This document shows positions 1 to 5,491 of a stretch of 7,315 nt of DNA, piece by piece. Origin of the DNA: M3007 sp033762055 (GTDB lineage: Bacteria; Bacteroidota; Bacteroidia; Chitinophagales; Saprospiraceae); the NCBI GenBank assembly GCA_033762055.1, contig JANRLZ010000065.1:1-7315 (forward strand). The letters are read 5' to 3'. The notes below the pieces were generated by a model. The model worked only from the letters and a program-made list of their open reading frames with translations, did no database searches and was not told the origin of the DNA. Within the stretch, counting starts at the first letter, position 1. The number at the start of each line of letters is the position of its first letter. The position numbers were made by a program, and so were the translations under genes.

Positions 1-1
1 C

Positions 2-955
2 CTTGAAACCGCGCTTTGGCTCGAAAGCGACCGCATGCTCGCCTTAAACATCAACAAAAAATCGCTCGATGTGCAAAGAAAAGTGGTGGTGGAAGAATTC
101 AAGGAAACCTGTCTCAACGAGCCTTACGGCGATTCCTGGCACCATCTTTCAGAACTGATGTTCCACCGGCATCCCTATCGCTGGCCGGTTATCGGGCTGG
201 CGCCCGAACACGTGGAAAACGCTACGCTCGAAGATGTTCGCCATTTTTACCAGAACTGGTACACGCCCTCCAACGCCGTTCTGTGCATCGCCGGCAACGT
301 CCGTTCCGACGAAGCCATGGCGCTGGCTGAAAAATGGTTTGCCAATATTCCCGCCGGTTCAACTCCCCTGCGGCAACTGCCCGCCGAACCCGCGCAAACC
401 GAAGCGGCCCGCAAGATTGTACACGCCGACGTGCCGGTACCGGCCATCTACCTCGCCTTCCGTACACCGGCGCGACTTGAGCGCGGGTTTTACGCCGTGG
501 ATTTACTGACCGACGTACTGGCTTTAGGCCCTTCTTCCCGTTTGTACCGCCGTTTGTTAAAAGAACAATCCCTTTTTTCCAGTATTGACGCCTACGTGAC
601 TGCCAACGTAGATCCCGGACTGCTGGTTATCGAAGGGCGGCCGGCAGAGGGGGTATCGGTGGATACTGCGCTGGCTGCCATCTGGTCGGAACTCGAACAA
701 CTCAAGGCGAGCGCCATTGATGCCCGGGAATTGCAAAAAATCCAGCATCGTTTTGAAAGTACCCTGGTTTTTTCGGAAACCAGCGTGTTGAACAAGGCGC
801 AAAACCTGGCTTTCTATGAGCTCCTCGACCGCGCCGAGTTGATGAACGACGAAACACAGACCTACCTCTCCGTCACTCCCGACGAAATGCACAAAACGGC
901 CCAGGCGATTTTCAGTGCCGAAAACTCGGCGACCCTGATCTACCTGCCGAAGTAA
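2..955 (+). CDS. M16 family zinc metallopeptidase (insulinase/MPP-like), 5' end outside window
   Basis: The reading frame is open from the first bases, so the gene starts upstream; 317 residues are visible of a family usually about 410-430 long. M16 peptidases cut peptides inside a clam-shaped chamber built from two homologous halves. The window begins near the end of the first half: a WLESDRM stretch (visible residues 6-12) typical of bacterial M16 proteins, then VVVEEF. By alignment with mitochondrial processing peptidase, the second Glu there (visible residue 32, bases 95-97) is the third zinc ligand, and it is present. The HxxEH motif that supplies the other ligands and the catalytic Glu lies upstream, so activity cannot be judged. 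The second (M16_C) half follows from about residue 70, with FYQNWYTPSNAVLCIAGNV and, later, GPSSRLYRRLLKEQ. The stop codon is TAA at 953-955, 8 bases from the stop of the convergent thioesterase gene. Bacteroidota often carry two M16 genes side by side, so a partner may lie upstream (inference). Confidence 0.93.
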   Translation, partial: LETALWLESDRMLALNINKKSLDVQRKVVVEEFKETCLNEPYGDSWHHLSELMFHRHPYRWPVIGLAPEHVENATLEDVRHFYQNWYTPSNAVLCIAGNVRSDEAMALAEKWFANIPAGSTPLRQLPAEPAQTEAARKIVHADVPVPAIYLAFRTPARLERGFYAVDLLTDVLALGPSSRLYRRLLKEQSLFSSIDAYVTANVDPGLLVIEGRPAEGVSVDTALAAIWSELEQLKASAIDARELQKIQHRFESTLVFSETSVLNKAQNLAFYELLDRAELMNDETQTYLSVTPDEMHKTAQAIFSAENSATLIYLPK

Positions 956-963
956 ACCCGGTT

Positions 964-1374
964 TCAAACGAGTACGATCATCGTGGCCGTCATTTTTGCC
1001 AGCAGTTTCCCGCTTACTGCATCCGTTACCCCGGCCTCGCATACCACGAGCCTTTTGCCGGCTTGTATCACGACGCCGCTTGCTTCAATTTTTTCCGTAT
1101 TGGCCGGTTTCAACAGGTTGATCTTAAACTCGACCGACAACACATCGGCGTCTTCCGGCATCACCGACAGCGCAGCATATCCGCAAGCACTGTCGGCAAT
1201 ACTGCTCAGTACCCCGGCGTGAAAAAAGCCGTTTTGCTGGCTCAATCCATCCCGAAATGCACATTGCAAGCAAACACGGCCTGTTTCAAGGCTTGTTATG
1301 CGCGCTCCGAGGGTTTGCATGAATCCCTGTCGGGAAAAACTGTCGCGGATTTTTTGTTCTATAATGTCGTTCAT
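964..1374 (-). CDS. PaaI-family hotdog-fold acyl-CoA thioesterase
   Basis: This 136-residue protein has the size and layout of a single hotdog domain of the PaaI/4HBT group, which hydrolyses acyl-CoA thioesters in the cytoplasm. An N-terminal helix (SFSRQGFMQTLGA) is followed by FFHAGVLSSIADSACGYAA, the family's central-helix motif. His52 and Gly54 occupy the HGG-like position and Asp61 the catalytic carboxylate position known from E. coli PaaI. Next come LSVEFKINLLKPA (CoA-binding strand region), AGKRLVVCEAGVTD and a closing ATMIVLV strand. I place the start at the ATG read from 1374 (MNDIIEQ), because that is where family resemblance begins. An in-frame ATG at 1419 would add 15 residues (with MCPPLP) that look like translated leader. 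No Shine-Dalgarno sequence is visible at either. The substrate cannot be told from sequence; no phenylacetate-degradation genes are nearby, so the name paaI is not justified. It is monocistronic as far as the window shows and convergent with the M16 gene. Confidence 0.87.
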   Translation of the reverse strand: MNDIIEQKIRDSFSRQGFMQTLGARITSLETGRVCLQCAFRDGLSQQNGFFHAGVLSSIADSACGYAALSVMPEDADVLSVEFKINLLKPANTEKIEASGVVIQAGKRLVVCEAGVTDAVSGKLLAKMTATMIVLV

Positions 1375-1524
1375 AATCGGCAGCGGCGGGCACATCCACC
1401 TGGCGACAAAAATGAGCATTTTTCGATAAGTGCCCTGGTGGAATTAGCCGGCGGAGTTGAACGCCGGGGTTCTGTACTTGTCCTTGTCTGAAAGCCCGGT
1501 TTGGGAAGAGGATCTCGAGTCTCC

Positions 1525-1620
1525 GTTATTTTATTGTTATTTTTTATTTTAAAAAAAGTAAAATAATTGTTATTAAATTTTATAAAAATAACTTTTGTTA
1601 AAATTAATAATATTTGTTAC
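1525..1620 (+). promoter_or_regulatory. A/T-rich probable promoter/regulatory block upstream of the beta-barrel gene
   Basis: About 95 bases are nearly all A and T, in sharp contrast to the GC-rich genes around them. The word TTGTTA occurs four times on the + strand (1534-1539, 1567-1572, 1595-1600, 1614-1619). The longer word ATTGTTATT occurs twice exactly 33 bases apart (1533-1541 and 1566-1574). There is also an 8-bp perfect inverted repeat TTATTTTA/TAAAATAA (1544-1551 and 1559-1566). TAATATTTG at 1608-1616 is one base longer than the Bacteroidota -7 box TAnnTTTG, but no TTTG lies at the right distance upstream, so no exact promoter can be named. The position, 100-200 bases before a secreted-protein gene, makes a promoter or regulator-binding region the likely role (inference). 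Confidence 0.4.
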
Positions 1621-1653
1621 GTAGTTTAATGAAATGGAGATACACCCATAAAC

Positions 1654-1693
1654 ACCCTTCCCGGCTGATTTTTTTGAATGCGTCGGGAAGGGT
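1654..1693 (+). promoter_or_regulatory. Leader hairpin before the beta-barrel gene (possible attenuator)
   Basis: A perfect 10-bp inverted repeat, ACCCTTCCCG at 1654-1663 and CGGGAAGGGT at 1684-1693, encloses a 20-nt loop that includes a run of seven T. G1664-T1683 (wobble) and C1665-G1682 can extend the stem to 12 pairs. The right arm ends 28 bases before the ATG at 1722. It is followed, after about 11 bases, by two T tracts (TTTTT and TTTTTT). This could be a transcription attenuator, an mRNA-stability or translation-control hairpin, or an operator. The T tracts start too far from the stem for a standard intrinsic terminator. Confidence 0.5.
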
Positions 1694-1721
1694 CATGTAT
1701 CACCTTTTTAATTTTTTCGCT

Positions 1722-2750
1722 ATGAAAAAATCGCTTTTACCGACTAAAAAATGGTTTTGGGCAATCTGTCTATGCCTTCCATTCCCGACGTTCGCCCAAA
1801 CGAGTTTTTGGGGTGGCGTAAATGCCGCTTTGCCATTGGGCAAATTGCCTGCGCGTCATGTGGCCCAAACTGAACTCGATGCTGCCGTCATGGCGCCGCC
1901 CGTTTTTGTACCGCTGATGGAACGACTCGGCGGCGAGTTCTCCATCGGCGCCCCATCCGGCGGGCAAAATCAGCATTTCGAACTGACGGGCGACCAAACC
2001 ATCATGCCCGGCTTGTGGCTGGGACTTGGTGTGGGGCGTCGCTTTGAAGTACGCGCCGGCGGCGCTTATTTCCGCCGGGAATGGTCGGGAGCTTTCCCTA
2101 TCACTGTTTTCCCTTTCCAGGGTACGGAGCCCCAACAGGTTTCGGGCGACCTGCAAGGCGAGGCTTCCGGCGTTATGGCCGATGCAGAACTGGCTTGTTT
2201 TTTCGGCAATGGTCGCTTTCGGCCCTACCTGCTTGGCGGGGTACGCGGCGTTTTTACCGGCGATTACAGCAACAGCGCCAACATTGCCGGTTTTGAACTG
2301 AACTTGCCCGACCAGGCCGCAGAAACCGACTTCTCTCCTGCTGTCGGCATCGGCATTCGGACCGGATTTGCAAATAAAGGCTTTGCCGACCTCGGCATTT
2401 CCTACGGAAAAGTAACTGGTGGCGATTATGCGCCTTCGCTGAAACTGGGCGTGGGGTGGTATTTTGTCGGCAATGCAGTCAATGCACAAGCTGCCAGACC
2501 AATCACAAAGGCATGCCCTTCCGGTGAAATAAAAAAGACGTACAAAGATATTTGGGCGACTTCGGAAGCGGCAGCAAGAACCAAAGGGGAGGAAAAAATT
2601 AAGGAGACGTATGATTGTACGGCCCCTTGCAAGGAGTTTATCATTCCGCCAACTGTCGCCGAAACCACTAACAAAACCCGTATAAATGAAGCCGGCGAAA
2701 TGGAGACCAAGTACAAAGTCACCGTGACCTTCCAATGTCAAAAAGAATAG
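1722..2750 (+). CDS. Secreted outer-membrane beta-barrel protein with a four-cysteine C-terminal tail
   Basis: The product has 342 residues. Residues 1-25 form a signal peptide: KK-rich start, hydrophobic core WFWAICLCLPF, likely cleavage at TFA|QT. This sets the start at 1722; an in-frame ATG at 1695 and a TTG at 1614 would only add leader sequence. After a 60-residue linker come alternating amphipathic, Gly- and aromatic-rich strands at about 95-122, 149-180, 203-230 and 238-248. The last ends in LKLGVGWYF, with a terminal Phe248 as in barrels recognised by BamA. The pattern fits a small porin/OmpA-like barrel of about eight strands sitting in the outer membrane; ligand and role are unknown. 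Unusually, about 94 residues follow the barrel: a hydrophilic Lys/Glu-rich tail with Cys265, Cys299, Cys303 and Cys339. I do not recognise this tail domain. No Shine-Dalgarno sequence is visible, but an A/T-rich leader is. The gene is monocistronic, with a terminator 190 bases downstream. Confidence 0.78.
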   Translation: MKKSLLPTKKWFWAICLCLPFPTFAQTSFWGGVNAALPLGKLPARHVAQTELDAAVMAPPVFVPLMERLGGEFSIGAPSGGQNQHFELTGDQTIMPGLWLGLGVGRRFEVRAGGAYFRREWSGAFPITVFPFQGTEPQQVSGDLQGEASGVMADAELACFFGNGRFRPYLLGGVRGVFTGDYSNSANIAGFELNLPDQAAETDFSPAVGIGIRTGFANKGFADLGISYGKVTGGDYAPSLKLGVGWYFVGNAVNAQAARPITKACPSGEIKKTYKDIWATSEAAARTKGEEKIKETYDCTAPCKEFIIPPTVAETTNKTRINEAGEMETKYKVTVTFQCQKE

Positions 2751-2783
2751 ATGTCGGCATAACCAACATGGTTAAGTAGTGCG

Positions 2784-2884
2784 TCGCTGGTTGCCGCCGG
2801 CTTTCTGTGGCATTTAAAGATTTTGAAGGTAGCATCTATCCGGGAAATCAGTAAATGCCACAGAAAGCCGGCGGTAACCAGCGA
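2784..2884. repeat. Long inverted repeat (33-bp arms, 35-nt loop) in intergenic DNA
   Basis: The left arm 2784-2816 and right arm 2852-2884 are reverse complements over 33 bases with one exception, G2793 opposite T2875. That pair is a G.U wobble in + strand RNA but a C/A mismatch in - strand RNA. A second wobble (G2783-T2885) can extend it. Inside the loop, GATTT (2819-2823) and AAATC (2845-2849) continue the fold after a 2x2 internal loop, giving one rod of about 100 nt. It lies 33 bases after the stop of the beta-barrel gene and before its terminator, so it would sit in that mRNA's 3' end. A smaller hairpin (TAACCA/TGGTTA, 2760-2774) precedes it. No flanking target duplication is visible. 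Candidates are a MITE or REP-like element, or a structured 3' UTR/RNA. Confidence 0.85.
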
Positions 2885-2939
2885 TTCATTGTAACGCCCC
2901 TTTTTTTCAAACTTTTTCCGTAGCCATACGTTTCGATTC

Positions 2940-2973
2940 GTGGGCAAATGCCATACATTTGCCCACTTTTTTT
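2940..2973 (+). terminator. Intrinsic (Rho-independent) terminator after the beta-barrel gene
   Basis: A perfect 11-bp stem, GTGGGCAAATG (2940-2950) and CATTTGCCCAC (2956-2966), with a 5-nt loop, is followed at once by seven T (2967-2973). It would end + strand transcripts from the beta-barrel gene, giving that mRNA an unusually long (about 200 nt) structured 3' untranslated end, and it insulates acn, which starts 50 bases later. A 7-T run at 2901-2907 further upstream has no adjoining stem. Confidence 0.9.
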
Positions 2974-2980
2974 GACAAAG

Positions 2981-3007
2981 AGGCTGTCTAATGTTATTCG
3001 ACAGCCT
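2981..3007. other. 8-bp inverted repeat in the acn leader
   Basis: AGGCTGTC (2981-2988) and GACAGCCT (3000-3007) are perfect reverse complements around an 11-nt loop. The right arm ends 15 bases before the acn ATG, so it could be an operator or a 5' UTR hairpin affecting translation. A TTGACA word overlaps the preceding terminator's T tract (2972-2977) but has no well-spaced -10 partner. The half-site GAGGCTGTCTAA resembles, from memory and unverified, the ends of some insertion sequences, so a mobile-element scar is an alternative. No transposase is present. Confidence 0.5.
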
Positions 3008-3022
3008 TAAAATATTCAACGA

Positions 3023-5296
3023 ATGGCCGCAACAATATTCGACTTAAAAATGCTTAAGGCGTTCTACGCCGCCTTCCCGGCTCGTGTAGATGCCGCCAAA
3101 GCCAAACTGAAACGCCCGCTCACCCTTTCCGAAAAAATCCTTTTCGCCCACCTGCATTCCGACAACCCGCTGGCCGACTACAAACGCGGCTCGGATTATG
3201 TTTTTTTTCAGGTGGATCGGGTTGCCATGCAGGATGCCACCGCGCAAATGGCGCTGCTGCAATTTATGACCTGCGGCCGCAAAAAAGTGGCCGTCCCCAG
3301 CACGGTCCACTGCGATCACCTGATCACGGCAGAAGTCGGCGCCGCCAAAGACATGGCGGTTGCGCTCGACAAAAACAAGGAAGTATTTGATTTTCTCAGC
3401 AGTGTTTCCCAAAAATACGGCATCGGCTTCTGGAAGCCCGGCGCCGGCATTATTCACCAGATTGTTCTGGAAAATTACGCTTTCCCCGGTGGTATGATGA
3501 TCGGAACGGACTCGCACACGGTCAATGCCGGCGGTCTGGGCATGGTCGCAATCGGCGTCGGCGGCGCCGATGCGGTGGATGCGATGAGCGGCATGGCCTG
3601 GGAACTGCAGATGCCAAAACTCATCGGCGTTAAACTGACCGGCAAACTGCGCGGTTGGTCGTCGCCCAAGGATGTGATCCTGAAAGTAGCGGGAATTCTG
3701 ACGGTAAAAGGCGGCACCGGCGCGATCGTGGAATATTTTGGTCCCGGCGCACCACGCATGAGCGCTACCGGCAACGGCACGATTTGCAACATGGGCGCTG
3801 AACTCGGCGCTACGACCTCGACCTTCGGTTACGACAAAAGCATGGCGCGCTACCTCAAAGCCACCGGCCGCAGCAAGGTCGCTTCGATGTGCAACAAAAT
3901 TTCCGACTACCTTACCGGCGACCCGGAATGTTACGCCAACCCGGAAAAATATTTCGATCAGGTCATTGAAATTGATTTGAGCAAACTGGAACCGCACATC
4001 AATGGCCCGTTCACTCCGGACCTGGCCTGGCCGCTTTCCAAATTCGCGGCTGCGGTGAAAAAGAACAAATACCCGGCGAAATTGGAGGTTGGCCTGATCG
4101 GCTCCTGCACCAACTCGAGTTACGAAGACCTCACCCGCGCCGCATCGCTGGCACGACAGGCGCGCGAAAAAGGCATCGAGGTGAAATCGGAATTTACCAT
4201 TACGCCCGGCTCCGAACAAATCCGGTACACTGCCGAGCGCGACGGCCTGTTGAATGATTTTGAAAAAATCGGCGGCGTGGTGCTGGCCAATGCCTGCGGC
4301 CCTTGCATCGGCCAATGGGCACGCCATATGGACGATCTGAAGCGTCCGAACTCGATCATGACCTCCTTCAACCGCAACTTCACTTCGCGCAACGACGGCA
4401 ACCCGAACACGCACGCGTTTGTTGCATCCCCCGAAATCGTGACGGCCTTTGCCATCGCCGGCGATCTGATGTTTAACCCGAAAAAAGGGACGCTGCTCAA
4501 CAAAAAAGGCGAAGCAGTCAAACTTGACCCGCCCAAAGGCATCGAGCTGCCAAAAGCAGGTTTTGAAGTAAAAGACGCCGGCTACATCGCACCGGCCAAA
4601 GGCGCTATCAAAGTACTGGTGGCAAAAGACAGCCAGCGCCTGCAATTGCTCAAACCTTTCAAGCCCATTACGAGCGCAGAACTGAGCGATATGCGCGTAC
4701 TCATCAAGGCAAAAGGCAAGTGTACCACCGACCATATTTCGATGGCCGGCCCCTGGCTGAAATACCGCGGACACCTCGAAAATATCTCCAACAACTGCTA
4801 CATCGGCGCTGAAAATTATTTCAACGGCGAGCGGAACAAGGTGTACAATGTGGAAAAAGGCGAATACATGGAAGTACCTGCTTCGGCGCGCCTTTATCAG
4901 AAAAAAGGGATTGGAACCATCATCTTCGGCGAGGAAAACCTTGGTGAAGGCAGCAGCCGCGAACACGCCGCCATGGAGCCGCGCTACCTTGGCGTAAAAG
5001 CGGTGGTTGTTAAATCATTTGCCCGCATTCACCAGACCAACCTGAAAAAACAGGGCATGCTCGCCCTCACTTTTGCCAACCCGGCCGACTACGACAAGGT
5101 GCGGCAGGACGACAAGGTGAGCATCCTCGGGTTCGACAAATTTGCGCCCGGCAAACCCCTGCAAATCCGCCTCGACCACGCCGATGGCACGTCTGAAACT
5201 TTCGATGTCAACCACTCCTACAACGAACAACAAATCGAGTGGGTACAGGCAGGCAGCGCGCTGAACAAGATCCGCAAGGATTTTGGCGTGAAGTAA
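3023..5296 (+). CDS. acn: Aconitate hydratase (aconitase, mitochondrial type)
   Basis: This complete 757-residue [4Fe-4S] enzyme interconverts citrate and isocitrate via cis-aconitate in the cytoplasmic TCA cycle. The cluster ligands are Cys362 (GSCTNSS), Cys425 and Cys428 (ACGPCIG), with the same 63- and 3-residue spacing as pig mitochondrial aconitase (358/421/424). Other active-site signatures are in place: CDH with Asp98-His99, GTDSHT with Asp163-Ser164-His165, FNRNFTSRND with Arg451 and Arg456, and GEGSSREH with Ser644-Ser645-Arg646 (pig Ser642 is the catalytic base). Domains 1-3 span about residues 1-510; the mobile swivel domain starts near 550 (KCTTDHIS) and runs to the end. The length and motif wording match the mitochondrial-type (ACO2-like) branch common in Bacteroidota rather than the longer bacterial AcnA/IRP1 type or AcnB; databases may still label it acnA. 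The start is an ATG with an A/T-rich leader and no Shine-Dalgarno sequence. It has its own terminator and no citrate synthase or isocitrate dehydrogenase gene alongside in the window. Confidence 0.98.
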   Translation: MAATIFDLKMLKAFYAAFPARVDAAKAKLKRPLTLSEKILFAHLHSDNPLADYKRGSDYVFFQVDRVAMQDATAQMALLQFMTCGRKKVAVPSTVHCDHLITAEVGAAKDMAVALDKNKEVFDFLSSVSQKYGIGFWKPGAGIIHQIVLENYAFPGGMMIGTDSHTVNAGGLGMVAIGVGGADAVDAMSGMAWELQMPKLIGVKLTGKLRGWSSPKDVILKVAGILTVKGGTGAIVEYFGPGAPRMSATGNGTICNMGAELGATTSTFGYDKSMARYLKATGRSKVASMCNKISDYLTGDPECYANPEKYFDQVIEIDLSKLEPHINGPFTPDLAWPLSKFAAAVKKNKYPAKLEVGLIGSCTNSSYEDLTRAASLARQAREKGIEVKSEFTITPGSEQIRYTAERDGLLNDFEKIGGVVLANACGPCIGQWARHMDDLKRPNSIMTSFNRNFTSRNDGNPNTHAFVASPEIVTAFAIAGDLMFNPKKGTLLNKKGEAVKLDPPKGIELPKAGFEVKDAGYIAPAKGAIKVLVAKDSQRLQLLKPFKPITSAELSDMRVLIKAKGKCTTDHISMAGPWLKYRGHLENISNNCYIGAENYFNGERNKVYNVEKGEYMEVPASARLYQKKGIGTIIFGEENLGEGSSREHAAMEPRYLGVKAVVVKSFARIHQTNLKKQGMLALTFANPADYDKVRQDDKVSILGFDKFAPGKPLQIRLDHADGTSETFDVNHSYNEQQIEWVQAGSALNKIRKDFGVK

Positions 5297-5322
5297 CTGG
5301 ATTGTTCCGATTGATTCAATTG

Positions 5323-5361
5323 ACCGGCTGTTCGCGTGAGTGCGCGGGCAGCCGGTTTTTT
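5323..5361 (+). terminator. Intrinsic terminator of acn
   Basis: ACCGGCTG (5323-5330) pairs perfectly with CAGCCGGT (5349-5356). Two T-G wobbles and an inner CGCG/CGCG (5333-5336, 5343-5346) extend it to a 14-pair stem with a 6-nt loop. The T run 5356-5361 follows directly. It starts 26 bases after the acn stop. There is no A run on its left side, so it should not terminate the convergent - strand gene. Confidence 0.92.
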
Positions 5362-5491
5362 GTGTGGCGGGAATATTTCTTGAAAATGTAGTAACGTGGA
5401 GGAAATCAAAGCGAAAAAGACGCACAACACCATTGAAAATCTTCCATTTAATCAGGAATTACAAATCATGTAATCGGCAATCGGAAGTTCA

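Larger units (their letters stand above)
1375..1721. other. Non-coding gap between divergent thioesterase and beta-barrel genes
   Basis: This 347-base stretch separates two divergently transcribed genes and should hold promoters for both. The left half (1375-1520) has ordinary GC content and includes a small perfect inverted repeat CCGGCG/CGCCGG at 1448-1453 and 1462-1467 (8-nt loop). I could not find a convincing Bacteroidota promoter (TTTG, about 19 bases, TAnnTTTG) for the thioesterase; the nearest is a one-mismatch -7 box at 1407-1414 read on the - strand (CATTTTTG), with no matching -33 element. The right half holds the A/T block and leader hairpin listed separately. Short open frames here show no recognisable protein. 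Confidence 0.6.

Noticed and set aside
1375..1419. Longer thioesterase start at 1419
   Set aside because: The 15 extra residues do not resemble the family, and homology begins at the Met encoded at 1374.
1063..1491. A 142-codon + strand open frame opposite the thioesterase
   Set aside because: Shadow frame with no recognisable protein; the - strand hotdog motifs are clear.
1614..1721. N-terminal extension of the beta-barrel protein from TTG 1614 or ATG 1695
   Set aside because: Starting at 1722 gives a proper signal peptide with KK at its front; the longer versions translate across the leader hairpin.
2784..2891. Integron attC site
   Set aside because: Length and fold-back suggested it, but the arms are almost fully paired without the extrahelical bases and spacers of attC, no convincing RYYYAAC/GTTRRRY ends are present, and no integrase or cassette array is visible.
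2738..3019. A 93-codon open frame on the - strand across the structured gap
   Set aside because: It reads through the inverted repeat and terminator, has no family resemblance and owes its length to chance; the stem-loops explain the DNA better.
3044..4966. A 640-codon open frame antisense to acn
   Set aside because: It is an effect of GC-rich codon use in acn; the translation has no recognisable domain, while the sense frame is a complete aconitase.
5323..5361. Bidirectional terminator shared by acn and the beta-helix gene
   Set aside because: The T tract lies only on the acn side; there is no A run before the stem to serve the - strand.
5471..5487. Short direct repeat AATCGG next to the end of the beta-helix gene
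   Set aside because: Two 6-base copies are too short to mean anything without conservation.
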